Positions 9,692 through 17,761 of a DNA stretch of 64,000 nt are shown in pieces. This DNA is from Prosthecodimorpha staleyi (GTDB taxonomy: Bacteria; Pseudomonadota; Alphaproteobacteria; Rhizobiales; Ancalomicrobiaceae): NCBI RefSeq assembly GCF_018729455.1, contig NZ_JAHHZF010000013.1:109152-173151 (forward strand). The letters run 5' to 3'. The notes under the pieces are model-generated. The model searched no databases. It had not been told where the DNA came from and saw nothing but the letters and a program-made list of their open reading frames with translations. How positions within the stretch are numbered: the stretch's first letter is position 1; each line of letters starts with the position of its first letter. The position numbers were made by a program, and so were the translations under genes.

Positions 9692-10405
9692 CTATATTCC
9701 CAGGTAGGCGGCCCGCACCCGGTCGTCGGCCAGCAGACTTGCGGCCTCGCCTTCATGTGCAATTTTACCGGTTTCGATCACGTAACCTCGGTCGGCGATC
9801 GACAAGGCGGCGGCGGCATTCTGTTCGACCAGAAATACAGTGACGCCGCGCTGCTTGAGCGAGGCGATGATCTCGAAGATCTGATCGACCAGGATCGGCG
9901 CCAGCCCCATCGACGGTTCGTCGAGCAGCAGGAGCTTCGGCCGGCTCATCAGGGCGCGGCCCATGGCCAGCATCTGCTGCTGACCGCCGGAGAGGCCGCC
10001 GGCCGGCGTCGCGCGGCGCGCCTTGAGCACGGGGAAGAGTTCGTAGACGGCGTCCATGTCGGCGGCGATCGCACCGTCGCGGCGCCGGTAGGCGCCGAGG
10101 CGCAAATTGTCCTCGATCGACAGCGGCGCGAAGATCTGGCGGCCCTCCGGCACCTGCGCGATGCCGCGCGCCACGCGGGCATGCGGGACGAGCCTGGTGA
10201 CATCCTCGCCGAGGAAGCGCACGCTGCCGCCGATGACCGGCTGGACGCCCGAAATGGCGCGCAGCAGCGTCGTCTTGCCGGCCCCGTTGCCGCCGACCAG
10301 GCTGACGATCTCGCCGGCCCGGACCGTCACCGACACGCCCTTCAGTGCCTTGACGCGGCCATAGGCGGAGACCAGGCCGTCGACCTCCAGAAGTGTCTCA
10401 GGCAT
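9692..10405 (-). CDS. livF: ABC importer ATPase, LivF type
   Basis: 237-residue ATP-binding subunit of a branched-chain amino acid-type (HAAT) ABC importer. Walker A is GGNGAGKT (about residues 38-45), the Q-loop precedes GIAQVPEGRQIFAPL, the signature is LSGGQQQML, Walker B is LLLLDEPSMGLAP and the switch His is replaced by VEQN, as normal for LivF. Length is typical. It is the last gene of a livJ-H-M-G-F series and overlaps the end of livG by 8 bases, so translation is likely coupled. Because the operon lies between csp and paaN in a phenylacetate region, the transporter may import phenylacetate or a related aromatic acid rather than leucine. That is inference from context. Confidence 0.93.
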   Translation of the reverse strand: MPETLLEVDGLVSAYGRVKALKGVSVTVRAGEIVSLVGGNGAGKTTLLRAISGVQPVIGGSVRFLGEDVTRLVPHARVARGIAQVPEGRQIFAPLSIEDNLRLGAYRRRDGAIAADMDAVYELFPVLKARRATPAGGLSGGQQQMLAMGRALMSRPKLLLLDEPSMGLAPILVDQIFEIIASLKQRGVTVFLVEQNAAAALSIADRGYVIETGKIAHEGEAASLLADDRVRAAYLGI

Positions 10406-11183
10406 GGGCCGCCTCCCGGCTGCCGTGGCGGCCGAGATAGGCCTCGACCACCTTGGGATGGGTGCGGATGTCCTGCGGCCGGCCTTCCGCGAGCGTCTCG
10501 CCGTAGTTCAGCACATGGATGCGGTCGGAGATGCGCATGACCAGCTTCATGTCGTGCTCGACCAGGACGACGGTGATGCCCATGGCGGCGATCCTGCGGA
10601 TGACCTCTTCGATCTCGCCGGTCTCGACCGGATTGCAGCCGGCGGCCGGCTCGTCGAGCAGGAGCAGAGCGGGTTCGGTGGCGAGCGCGCGGGCGATCTC
10701 CAGGCGCTTGGCGGCCCCGTAGGGCAGCGCGCCGGCCGGCGTATCGGCGTCGCCGGCGAGGCCGATCAGGGCGAGGAGGTCCATCGCGCGCGCCCGGCTC
10801 GCCCGGTTGTCGCGCCCGCCGAGGCCGAGAAGATGCGCCGCCACGTTGCGGCTTTCCTTGAGGTGCCGCCCGACCATGACATTCTCGGCCGCGCTCATGC
10901 GGGCGAAGATCTGCAGGTTCTGGAAGCTGCGCGACAGGCCGCGGGCGGCGAGCCGGTTCGGCGGCTCGCCGGTGACGGGCGTGCCGGAGAGTTTCACGGT
11001 GCCGGACTGCGGCCGGTAGACGCCCGAGACGATGTTGAAAAGCGTGGTCTTGCCGGCGCCGTTCGGGCCGATGACCGAGAAGATCTCGCCCTTCTCGACC
11101 CGGAAGCAGACATTCGACAGCGCCTTCAGGCCGCCGAAGGCGATCGAGATGCCGTCGAGTTCGAGAATCGGCACGGCGTTCAT
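10398..11183 (-). CDS. livG: ABC importer ATPase, LivG type
   Basis: 261-residue ATPase subunit partnering LivF. Walker A GPNGAGKT, the LivG-typical GLSRSFQNLQIFARMSAAEN, a divergent signature LPYGAAKRLEIARAL in which the usual SGGQ is YGAAK (normal for LivG), Walker B LLLLDEPAAGCNP and the switch region VLVEHDM. A C-terminal extension (ALAEGRPQDIRTHPKVVEAYLG) is the standard LivG tail. The ATG at 11183 overlaps the 3' end of livM by 4 bases, and the 3' end overlaps livF. This tight packing indicates one transcript. Substrate choice rests with the binding protein, not with this subunit. Confidence 0.93.
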   Translation of the reverse strand: MNAVPILELDGISIAFGGLKALSNVCFRVEKGEIFSVIGPNGAGKTTLFNIVSGVYRPQSGTVKLSGTPVTGEPPNRLAARGLSRSFQNLQIFARMSAAENVMVGRHLKESRNVAAHLLGLGGRDNRASRARAMDLLALIGLAGDADTPAGALPYGAAKRLEIARALATEPALLLLDEPAAGCNPVETGEIEEVIRRIAAMGITVVLVEHDMKLVMRISDRIHVLNYGETLAEGRPQDIRTHPKVVEAYLGRHGSREAAHA

Positions 11184-12121
11184 GCGGACCTCCCGCGGAC
11201 AAGCCCGATCAGGGTCGGCACCACGCCGGCGCGCATGAAGATCATGACGCCGATCATGATCAGGCCGATGGCGAGATGCTCGTATTCGTGGAACACGGTC
11301 AGCACCTGCGGCAGCACGACCAGGATGGTGGCCCCGACGACCGCGCCGACGACCGAACCGAGGCCGCCCAGTACCACCATGGTGACCAGCTCGACCGAAT
11401 GCAGGAAGCCGGCGATGTCCGGGGTCACGAAGGCGTTGACGAAGGCAAGCAGCGCGCCGCCGGTCGCCGCATAGACGGCCGAGATGGTGAAGGCGGTCAG
11501 CTTGGCGCGCGCCACGTCGATGCCGAGTACGCGCGCGGCGACTTCCGAATCGTGCACGGCCCGGAGCGCCCGCCCGGTCGGGCTGTCGATCAGGTTGACG
11601 GCCAGCACGGCGCCGAGGATCAGGAAGCCGCCGCAGATCCAGTACCAGGTCTCTGCGCCGCGCACGCGCCAGCCGAACAGTTCCATGCGCGGCACCTGCA
11701 TGCCGTCCGGCCCGCCGGTCAGCCCCTGCTGGTTCTGGATCACCATGGCGATCAGCATGCCCATGCCGAGGGTCGCCACCGCCAGATAGTGGCCACGCAG
11801 GCGCAGGATCGGCCGCCCGACCGCATAGGCGAGCAGGCCCGCCGCGCAGACGCCGAGCCCGAAGGCGGCCAGCGGATGGATGCCGTAATGGGTCGGCAGG
11901 ATCGCCACCGCGTAGGCGCCGATGCCGCCGAAGCCGGCGTGGCCGAGGCTGACCTGGCCGGCATGGCCCATCAGGATGTTGAGCCCGATCGCGGTCAGGC
12001 CGGCGGTGAAGACCAGCGTGGCGACGCGCAGCTGATAGGCCGATTTCAGCAGGAACGGCAGCGCGACGACGAGCGCCAGCAGGATCAGCACGGGCAGGAA
12101 GCGGCGGAGGAGGGCCGGCAT
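11180..12121 (-). CDS. livM: ABC importer permease, LivM type
   Basis: 313-residue inner-membrane permease with 9-10 hydrophobic segments. LivM-type signatures are AIGLNILMGHAGQVSLGHAG, GGIGAYAVA, YLAVATLGMG, GLTGGPDGM, TGRALRAVHDSEVAARVLGI and VLGGLGSVVGAVVGA. The ATG at 12121 begins MPALLRRF, a short basic leader before the first helix. It lies two bases after the livH stop codon and overlaps livG by 4 bases. The two permeases LivH and LivM form the heterodimeric membrane channel of the importer. Confidence 0.93.
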   Translation of the reverse strand: MPALLRRFLPVLILLALVVALPFLLKSAYQLRVATLVFTAGLTAIGLNILMGHAGQVSLGHAGFGGIGAYAVAILPTHYGIHPLAAFGLGVCAAGLLAYAVGRPILRLRGHYLAVATLGMGMLIAMVIQNQQGLTGGPDGMQVPRMELFGWRVRGAETWYWICGGFLILGAVLAVNLIDSPTGRALRAVHDSEVAARVLGIDVARAKLTAFTISAVYAATGGALLAFVNAFVTPDIAGFLHSVELVTMVVLGGLGSVVGAVVGATILVVLPQVLTVFHEYEHLAIGLIMIGVMIFMRAGVVPTLIGLVRGRSA

Positions 12122-12123
12122 GG

Positions 12124-12996
12124 TCAGACGCGCTCCACCGATCGGGCGCCGAACAGGCCGCCGGGCATGACGAACAGCACCAGGAGGATGACCACGAAGG
12201 CGAAGGCATCCTTGTAAGTCGAGGACAGGTAGCCGGCGCCGAAGGCCTCCAGGAGGCCGATCAGCAGCCCGCCGGCGACCGCGCCGATCGGGTTGCCCAT
12301 GCCGCCCAGCATGGCGGCGGCGAAACCCTTCAGCGCCAGCATGGTGCCGACCTCGTAGGAGGTCAGGGTGATCGGCGCGACCAGGATGCCGGCGATCGCC
12401 CCGATCGCGGCGGAGAGCGCGAAGGACAGGCCGACCACGAAGCGGGTGTCGATGCCGACCAGGCTCGCGGCCAGCCGGTTGGCGGCGGTGGCGAGCACGG
12501 CCTTGCCGGTCAGGGTGACACGGAAGAACCACCACAGCGCGGCCAGGATGACGCCGGCCCCGCCGATCACCCACAGGCTCTGCGGCAGGATGGTGGCGCC
12601 GAGGATGTGGATCGGGTCGTCGCCCGAGAAGGAGGGCAGGCGGTGGAACTGCTTGTCGAAGACGATCTGGGCGGCGCCGCGCAGCGCGATCGAGGCGCCG
12701 ATGGTGATGATGATCAGCGTCACCGCCGAGGCGCCGCGCGCCGGCTTGATGGCGAAGAGATAGAGCCCGAGGCCGACCGCAACCGTGACGACGACCGCCG
12801 CGATCGCCGCGAGCGGCAGCGGCAGGCCGGCGGCGGCCAGGAACACGGTCGCCATGCCGCCGAGCATGACGAATTCGCCCTGGGCGAAATTCACCACGTC
12901 GGAGGCGTTGTAGATGATCGTGAAGCCGAGCGCGACCAGCGCATAGACGGCGCCGACGGTCAGGCCGGAGAAGATGAACTGCAGCAGTTCGGCCAT
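12124..12996 (-). CDS. livH: ABC importer permease, LivH type
   Basis: 290-residue permease with about eight membrane helices. Family blocks: FSGLTVGAVYALVALGFTII, NFAQGEFVMLGGM, VDTRFVVGLSFALSAA-like central region, LKGFAAAMLGGMGNPIGAVA and GGLLIGLLEAFGAGYLSS. The ATG at 12996 (MAELLQFIF) is the normal LivH start; 21 extra upstream codons are rejected. It is preceded by a 227-base gap after livJ in which no gene and no obvious terminator is seen, so livJ-livH may be one transcript with higher expression of livJ, as usual for binding proteins. Confidence 0.93.
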   Translation of the reverse strand: MAELLQFIFSGLTVGAVYALVALGFTIIYNASDVVNFAQGEFVMLGGMATVFLAAAGLPLPLAAIAAVVVTVAVGLGLYLFAIKPARGASAVTLIIITIGASIALRGAAQIVFDKQFHRLPSFSGDDPIHILGATILPQSLWVIGGAGVILAALWWFFRVTLTGKAVLATAANRLAASLVGIDTRFVVGLSFALSAAIGAIAGILVAPITLTSYEVGTMLALKGFAAAMLGGMGNPIGAVAGGLLIGLLEAFGAGYLSSTYKDAFAFVVILLVLFVMPGGLFGARSVERV

Positions 12997-13223
12997 GGCG
13001 GTCCCGGGGGCGGTCTTCGGGGATGGTCCTGCGCGCCGGTTCGGCGCGACGGTCGGCACGGGCGTGAGCGCGGTCCCGGGCGGGGCGTGCGTTCAGCCGG
13101 CCATGCGTTGGGCGCGGCCGACCGGCGACGGTGCGGAACACGCGGATCGGCGGGCGGGCACCGGCCGCGTGGTCTCGGGCCGAAGAGTGGGCCGGGACGG
13201 GCGGGGCCGCCCCGGCCGGGTGC

Positions 13224-14378
13224 TCAGTTGGCGAGCGTCCAGTCGCCGTTCTTGATTTCCAGCATGCGGAAGGCGGTCAGATCGAGGCCCATATGGTCGG
13301 TCGGCGTCATGGTGATCGCGCCGGCCGTGCCCATCAGGCCCTTGGTCGCCTCGATGGCGTCGCGCAGCTTCTTCGGCTCGGTCGAATTCGCCCGCTTGAC
13401 CGCATCGACCACCATCATCAGGCCGTCATAGGCATGCCCGCCGAAAGTCGAGACCGGCTGCTTGGCGACTTCCTCGAAGGTGGTCTTGTAGCCGACCACG
13501 GTCTTCTTCTGCGGATCGCTGTCGGGCAGCTTGTCGGCGACCAGCAGGGCTGAGGCGGGCAGGCGGACGCCGTTGGCGGCCTCGCCGGCCAGATCGATGA
13601 ACTGCTTCGAGGCGACGCCGTGGCTCTGGTAGAAGGGCAGGGTGATGCCGAGCTGGCGGTAGTTGCGCGTCACGATGGCCGGGCCCTGGCCGAAATCGGC
13701 ATTGACCACCGCCTGCACGCCGGCCGTCCCCTTGATCTTGGTCAGCTGCGGGGTGACGTCGGTGTCCTTCGGACCGTAGGTCTCGTCGGCGACGATCTCG
13801 ACGCCGTATTTCGCCGCGACCGCCAGGCACTGCTTGCGCATCGAGGCGCCGAAGCCGCCGGTGCCGGAGACGAGGCCGATCTTGGCGAGGCTGCGCTTCT
13901 TCAGGTCGTCGAAGATCTTTTCGCAGGCCATCTTGTCGGTATGCGGCGTCTTGAAGACGAACTTGCGCACCGGCTCGACGATCTCGATCGCGCCGGCGAG
14001 CGAGATGAACGGCACTTCGGCATCCTCGAAGACCGGGATCATCGCCATCGTGGTGCCGGTGGTCGAGCCGCCCACCATGGCGACGATCTTGTCCTCTTCG
14101 ACCAGGCGCTGGGCGAAGGTCTTGGCCTTGTTGGCGTCGCCGCCGTCGTCATAGGTGACGAGCTGAATCTTGCGGCCGCCGACGCCGCCGGCCGCGTTGA
14201 TGCGGTCGACATAGAGCTTCAGCGTCTTCTCTTCCGGGTCGCCCAGGAAGGAGGCCGGGCCGGTCGCCGACAGCACGGCGCCGATCTTGATCGTCTCCTG
14301 CGCGACGGCAGGCGCGGCCAGCGCGAGCGCCAGCGTCGCGCCGCCGAGAAGGGATTTCAGAGCACTGTGACAGGTCAT
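13224..14378 (-). CDS. livJ: ABC importer periplasmic binding protein, LivJ type
   Basis: 384-residue periplasmic binding protein (Peripla_BP_6 fold). A signal peptide covers residues 1-26 (MTCHSALKSLLGGATLALAL, cleavage after APAVA). The mature start QETIKIGAVLSATGPASFLG, then GGRKIQLVTYDDGGDANKA, MVGGSTTGTTMAM and GGHAYDGLMMVVDAV are typical of binding proteins for amino acids or aromatic acids. The ATG at 14378 follows GGGAGGAAAACC, an excellent ribosome-binding site. It lies between paaN and livH in one orientation. The family includes benzoate- and phenylacetate-linked members, so an aromatic ligand is plausible; the sequence alone does not decide. Confidence 0.9.
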   Translation of the reverse strand: MTCHSALKSLLGGATLALALAAPAVAQETIKIGAVLSATGPASFLGDPEEKTLKLYVDRINAAGGVGGRKIQLVTYDDGGDANKAKTFAQRLVEEDKIVAMVGGSTTGTTMAMIPVFEDAEVPFISLAGAIEIVEPVRKFVFKTPHTDKMACEKIFDDLKKRSLAKIGLVSGTGGFGASMRKQCLAVAAKYGVEIVADETYGPKDTDVTPQLTKIKGTAGVQAVVNADFGQGPAIVTRNYRQLGITLPFYQSHGVASKQFIDLAGEAANGVRLPASALLVADKLPDSDPQKKTVVGYKTTFEEVAKQPVSTFGGHAYDGLMMVVDAVKRANSTEPKKLRDAIEATKGLMGTAGAITMTPTDHMGLDLTAFRMLEIKNGDWTLAN

Positions 14379-14527
14379 GGTTTTCCTCCCAGTTTCTGTT
14401 TTTCGCCATTCCGGCTTTTCGACACTGTGTGCCGGCCGGTCGGCCCGGTCCAGCCCCGCCCTCCCGGCGCGACCGTCGAGCCTGTCAAAATCTCCGCATC
14501 CCGGTGTCGGGCCGGGATGCCGGACGG

Positions 14528-16189
14528 TCAGGCCGCCGACTGCCGGCGCACGGTCGCAACGCGGAAGCGGCCGGCCACGAAGGCGGTGTCGGTCAGGCTG
14601 GCATTGCCGGCCGGATTGGCGCCGGAGACGTGGTAGTCGGAGAAGGCGGCCGACTGGTTGACGAAGACCTGGCCGGTCAGGTTGACCGACAGCGCCACGC
14701 CGGCGGCCGCGAAGGCATCGGCGGCGGCATCGATCACGGCCGGGTCGGTCGCATAGAGGCTGGCCGTGATGGCGCCCTTCTCGCGCGCGGTTCCGGCGGC
14801 GCGGGCGAGCGAATCCGCGGTCGAATCGGTGGCGATCACATAGGCGACCGGGCCGAAGCACTCGACCGTGTAGTCCGCCGTGTCGGCGGCATCGGCGGCC
14901 AGGATCAGCGGCGTGATCGCACGCGCGCCGTCATAGCCCGGCAGGGCGATCCGCTCGGCGGCCCGGATGACCCGGCCTTTCGCGGCGGCCGCGTCGACGC
15001 GGGCGAGCGTCGCCTCGGACTGTACGGCGCCGAGCACGGCGGCGGCGCGTTCGGGATCGCCGAGCAGCCGGTCGACCGCGACCTTGATGCCGTCGGCGAC
15101 CGCCTCGAAGCTCTTGTGGCCGTCCGGCGTCTCGATGCCGGCGCGCGGCACGAAGATGTTCTGCGGGGCGGTGCACATCTGCCCGGTATAGAGCGACAGC
15201 GAGAAGGCGATGTTGCCGGTCATGCCGCGGAAGTCGTCGGTGCCGTCGATGACGATCGAGTTGACGCCGGCCTCCTCGGTATAGACCTGCCTGCCCTCGG
15301 CATGGGCGCGCACCCAGGCGCCGAAGGCCGGCGAGCCGGTGAAGTCGATGATCTTCACGGCCGGATGCAGCACCAGGTCCTTGGTGATCGGGGCGTCGGC
15401 CTCGTCGGCGGCGAGCTGGACCACGTCGGCCGGGAAGCCGGCCTCGGCCAGCACCGCACGGGCGACGCGGACGGTCTCGGCGAGCGGCAGGATGGCGCCC
15501 GGATGCGGCTTGACGATGACCGGGTTGCCGGTGACCAGCGAGGCGAACAGGCCCGGATAGCTGTTCCAGGTCGGGAAGGTGGCGCAGCCGACGACCAGCG
15601 CGACGCCGCGCGGCACGATGCGGAACTGCTTGTCGAGCACCAGGTTGACCTTGCCGGCCGGCTTGGTCCAGGTCACCGCGCCGGGGATCTTGGCCATCTC
15701 GTCATAGGCGTAGGCGACCGCCTCCAGGCCGCGATCCTGCGCATGCGGGCCGCCGGCCTGGAAGGCCATCATGAAGGCCTGACCGGAGGTGTGCTGCACC
15801 ATGTTGGCGATCAGGAAGCTCTCCCGGTTGAGCCGGGCGAGGATTTCGAGCGCCACGCCGACGCGGTCCTCGACGCTGGCGCGCGCCCAGGCGGCCCCGG
15901 CGGTCTCGGCGGCGGCGACCAGGCTCGCAACCGGCGCGGACGGGTAGGTGATGGCGAGATCGAAACCGTAGGGCGAGGTCTCGCGGCCGACGCGGGTCGT
16001 GGCCTGCTGGTCGAGCGGGAAGGGCTGGCCGAGCAGGGCCTTGAAGGCGGCCTCGCCGTCCGCCTTGGCGGTCTCGCCGTAAATCTTGCCCGACGGCGCT
16101 TCCGGATAGGCACTCCAGTAGCCGCGCGTGCGCGCCGCCTGCACGGCAGCCTCGAGCAGGCCCCGATGGGCCGCGAAGAATGCGCTCAT
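14528..16189 (-). CDS. paaN: Phenylacetic acid degradation protein PaaN (aldehyde dehydrogenase family)
   Basis: 553-residue aldehyde-dehydrogenase-fold protein of the PaaN type used in aerobic phenylacetyl-CoA degradation. Its step is taken to be oxidation of the semialdehyde formed on ring opening. Family features: N-terminal FFAAHRGLLEAAVQAARTRG-like start, YGETAKADGEAAFKALLGQP, the cofactor region VVGCATFPTWNSYPGLFASL and NPVIVKPHPGAILPL, IDFTGSP, the region with the catalytic Cys in SLYTGQMCTAPQNIFVP, and the end AAFSDYHVSGANPAGNA. It lacks the hydratase (MaoC) half found in PaaZ. The ATG at 16189 follows GGGAGGATACC. It is divergent from paaG across a regulatory region with a TetR-type operator, and followed by livJ, consistent with one leftward unit. 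Confidence 0.9.
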   Translation of the reverse strand: MSAFFAAHRGLLEAAVQAARTRGYWSAYPEAPSGKIYGETAKADGEAAFKALLGQPFPLDQQATTRVGRETSPYGFDLAITYPSAPVASLVAAAETAGAAWARASVEDRVGVALEILARLNRESFLIANMVQHTSGQAFMMAFQAGGPHAQDRGLEAVAYAYDEMAKIPGAVTWTKPAGKVNLVLDKQFRIVPRGVALVVGCATFPTWNSYPGLFASLVTGNPVIVKPHPGAILPLAETVRVARAVLAEAGFPADVVQLAADEADAPITKDLVLHPAVKIIDFTGSPAFGAWVRAHAEGRQVYTEEAGVNSIVIDGTDDFRGMTGNIAFSLSLYTGQMCTAPQNIFVPRAGIETPDGHKSFEAVADGIKVAVDRLLGDPERAAAVLGAVQSEATLARVDAAAAKGRVIRAAERIALPGYDGARAITPLILAADAADTADYTVECFGPVAYVIATDSTADSLARAAGTAREKGAITASLYATDPAVIDAAADAFAAAGVALSVNLTGQVFVNQSAAFSDYHVSGANPAGNASLTDTAFVAGRFRVATVRRQSAA

Positions 16190-16272
16190 GGTATCCTCCC
16201 GCCGAAACCGGTTCCGGTCACCGATGTCGCAACAATCGTGCGAAACGGTGCCGTCCGGTTCTCGATCCTGTC

Positions 16273-16289
16273 GTTGACAGCCGGTCAAC
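16273..16289. promoter_or_regulatory. Palindrome over the paaG -35 region
   Basis: Perfect inverted repeat GTTGAC-AGCCG-GTCAAC. Its left arm contains the -35 hexamer TTGACA of the paaG promoter. It could be a second operator for the TetR-type regulator encoded at 19083-19679, or for another regulator. Confidence 0.45.
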
Positions 16290-16303
16290 CTTGCGCCTAT
16301 TAA
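16274..16303 (+). promoter_or_regulatory. Promoter of the paaG-paaI-paaK-paaR unit
   Basis: Consensus -35 TTGACA (16274-16279) and -10 TATTAA (16298-16303) with an 18-base spacer, about 65 bases upstream of the paaG start codon. This is one of the two best sigma70-type promoters in the window. Confidence 0.7.
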
Positions 16304-16306
16304 TTA

Positions 16307-16324
16307 ACCGACCGGCCAGTCAGT
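16307..16324. promoter_or_regulatory. TetR-type operator between paaN and paaG
   Basis: 18-base imperfect palindrome ACCGACCGGCCAGTCAGT; the two halves differ only by C/T and A/G transitions. It begins three bases after the paaG -10 hexamer and would cover the transcription start. A TetR protein bound here would block paaG transcription and possibly the divergent paaN promoter. The likely ligand-sensing repressor is the TetR gene at 19083-19679. In this pathway phenylacetyl-CoA usually releases such repressors. Confidence 0.6.
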
Positions 16325-16367
16325 CAAGTGAAATCTGATCGAAAAGAGCCGGACACGAGGAGATGCC

Positions 16368-17174
16368 ATGACGGACACGCCCGCCGACGCGGTGGTGCGG
16401 ATCGAGGACGGTGCCGGCTGGCGCCGCCTGACCCTCAACCGCCCCGACAAGCTGAACAGCTTCAACGCCGACCAGCATGTCGCCCTGAAGGCGGCGCTCG
16501 ACGCGGCCGCCGAGGATCGCAGCGTCCGCGCCGTCATCCTGACCGGGGCGGGCCGCGGCTTCTCGGCCGGCCAGGACCTGTCGGACCGCAACCGCGCGCC
16601 CGGCGCGCCGCCGCCGGACCTCTCCGAGACCATCGAACGCTTCTACAACCCGCTGATCCGCCGCCTGCGCACCATGCCGGTGCCGGTGATCGCGGCCGTC
16701 AACGGCGTCGCCGCCGGCGCCGGCGCCAACATCGCCTTCGCCTGCGACCTGGTGCTGGCCGCGAAATCCGCGCGCTTCATCCAGGCCTTCTCGAAGATCG
16801 GGCTGATCCCGGATTCGGGCGGCACCTGGACCCTGCCGCGCCTGGTCGGCCGGGCTCGCGCCTATGCGCTGGCGGCGCTCGCCGAACCGGTCACGGCGGA
16901 GACGGCCGAATCCTGGGGGATGATCTGGAAGGCGGTCGACGACGCGGCGCTGGCGGGCGAGGCCGAGGCGCTCGCGGCCCGTCTCGCCGCCATGCCGACC
17001 GGCGCCCTGGTCCGCCTGCGCGAGGGCCTCGATCTGGCCGAGACCGGCACGCTCTCCGCCCAGCTCGACTGGGAGCGCGACGCGCAGGCCGCGCTCGGCC
17101 GCTCCGACGACTACCAGGAGGGCGTCGCCGCCTTCATGGAAAAGCGTCCGGCCCGCTTCGCCGAGCGGAGCTGA
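16368..17174 (+). CDS. paaG: Enoyl-CoA hydratase/isomerase family, PaaG (ring 1,2-epoxyphenylacetyl-CoA isomerase)
   Basis: 268-residue crotonase-fold protein. PaaG isomerises 1,2-epoxyphenylacetyl-CoA to oxepin-CoA in aerobic phenylacetate breakdown. Crotonase landmarks: LNRPDKLNSFN, the oxyanion-hole block GRGFSAGQDLSDR (residues ~64-76), AVNGVAAGAGANIAFACDL and FSKIGLIPDSGGTW, whose acidic residue in PDSGG is typical of PaaG rather than of simple enoyl-CoA hydratases. The start ATG at 16368 follows GAGGAGATGCC. It is the first gene of a rightward unit with paaI 3 bases downstream, then paaK and the TetR gene. The monooxygenase genes paaABCDE are not in the window. Confidence 0.92.
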   Translation: MTDTPADAVVRIEDGAGWRRLTLNRPDKLNSFNADQHVALKAALDAAAEDRSVRAVILTGAGRGFSAGQDLSDRNRAPGAPPPDLSETIERFYNPLIRRLRTMPVPVIAAVNGVAAGAGANIAFACDLVLAAKSARFIQAFSKIGLIPDSGGTWTLPRLVGRARAYALAALAEPVTAETAESWGMIWKAVDDAALAGEAEALAARLAAMPTGALVRLREGLDLAETGTLSAQLDWERDAQAALGRSDDYQEGVAAFMEKRPARFAERS

Positions 17175-17177
17175 GCC

Positions 17178-17639
17178 ATGGCTGAGAAGCTTTCGCCGGA
17201 GGCGCTGGCCCGGGCCTGCGCCGACCTGATGTGGGCCGAGGACAAGGCCAGCCGCGGCCTCGGCATGGCGATCGAAGAGGTCGGTCCCGGCCGTTCGGTC
17301 CTGTCGATGACCGTCACCGAGGCGATGGTCAACGGTCACGGCCTCTGCCACGGCGGCTACATCTTCACGCTGGCCGATTCCGCCTTCGCCTTCGCGTGCA
17401 ACACCTACAACGCCAACACCGTCGCGGCCGGCTGCCAGATCGCCTATGTGGCGCCCGGCCGGCTCGGCGACCGGCTGACGGCGCGCGCGGTGGAACGCAG
17501 CCGGTCCGGCCGGTCCGGCATCTACGACGTGACGGTCAGCCGCCAGGACGGCACCGTGCTGGCCGAATTCCGCGGCAATTCACGCACCATCAAGGGCGTG
17601 TTCCTGCCCGACCAGGTCGACGGCACCGCCCGAGCCTGA
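17178..17639 (+). CDS. paaI: Phenylacetyl-CoA-type thioesterase PaaI (hotdog fold)
   Basis: 153-residue hotdog-fold acyl-CoA thioesterase. PaaI hydrolyses ring-hydroxylated phenylacetyl-CoA intermediates, relieving CoA trapping when the pathway stalls. Diagnostic segments are MVNGHGLCHGGYIFTLADSA (helix with the catalytic Asp), FAFACNTYN, AAGCQIAYVAPGRLGDRLTA and the dimer strand RSGRSGIYDVTV. Length matches PaaI (about 140-155). The start codon is 3 bases after the paaG stop, so the two are translationally linked. A GC hairpin in the following spacer (17657-17679) separates it from paaK. Confidence 0.92.
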   Translation: MAEKLSPEALARACADLMWAEDKASRGLGMAIEEVGPGRSVLSMTVTEAMVNGHGLCHGGYIFTLADSAFAFACNTYNANTVAAGCQIAYVAPGRLGDRLTARAVERSRSGRSGIYDVTVSRQDGTVLAEFRGNSRTIKGVFLPDQVDGTARA

Positions 17640-17656
17640 CCGGTCCGGACCGCCCC

Positions 17657-17679
17657 GCCCCGGGCTTGCCGCCCGGGGC
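17657..17679. repeat. GC-rich palindromic hairpin between paaI and paaK
   Basis: Perfect 9-bp inverted repeat GCCCCGGGC / GCCCGGGGC around a TTGCC loop. No T tract follows, so it is more likely an mRNA-stabilising or REP-type palindrome than a terminator. Its CCGGGCTTG core resembles the two palindromes that flank the broken GIY-YIG gene at 55.7-56.2 kb. Confidence 0.5.
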
Positions 17680-17761
17680 ATGCAACCGGCGCGTCGGCCG
17701 CATCACGACACGAAACGACAACGAGGCGCCGGACTGCGGCGCCCGGCCAGGGAGGGGACCC

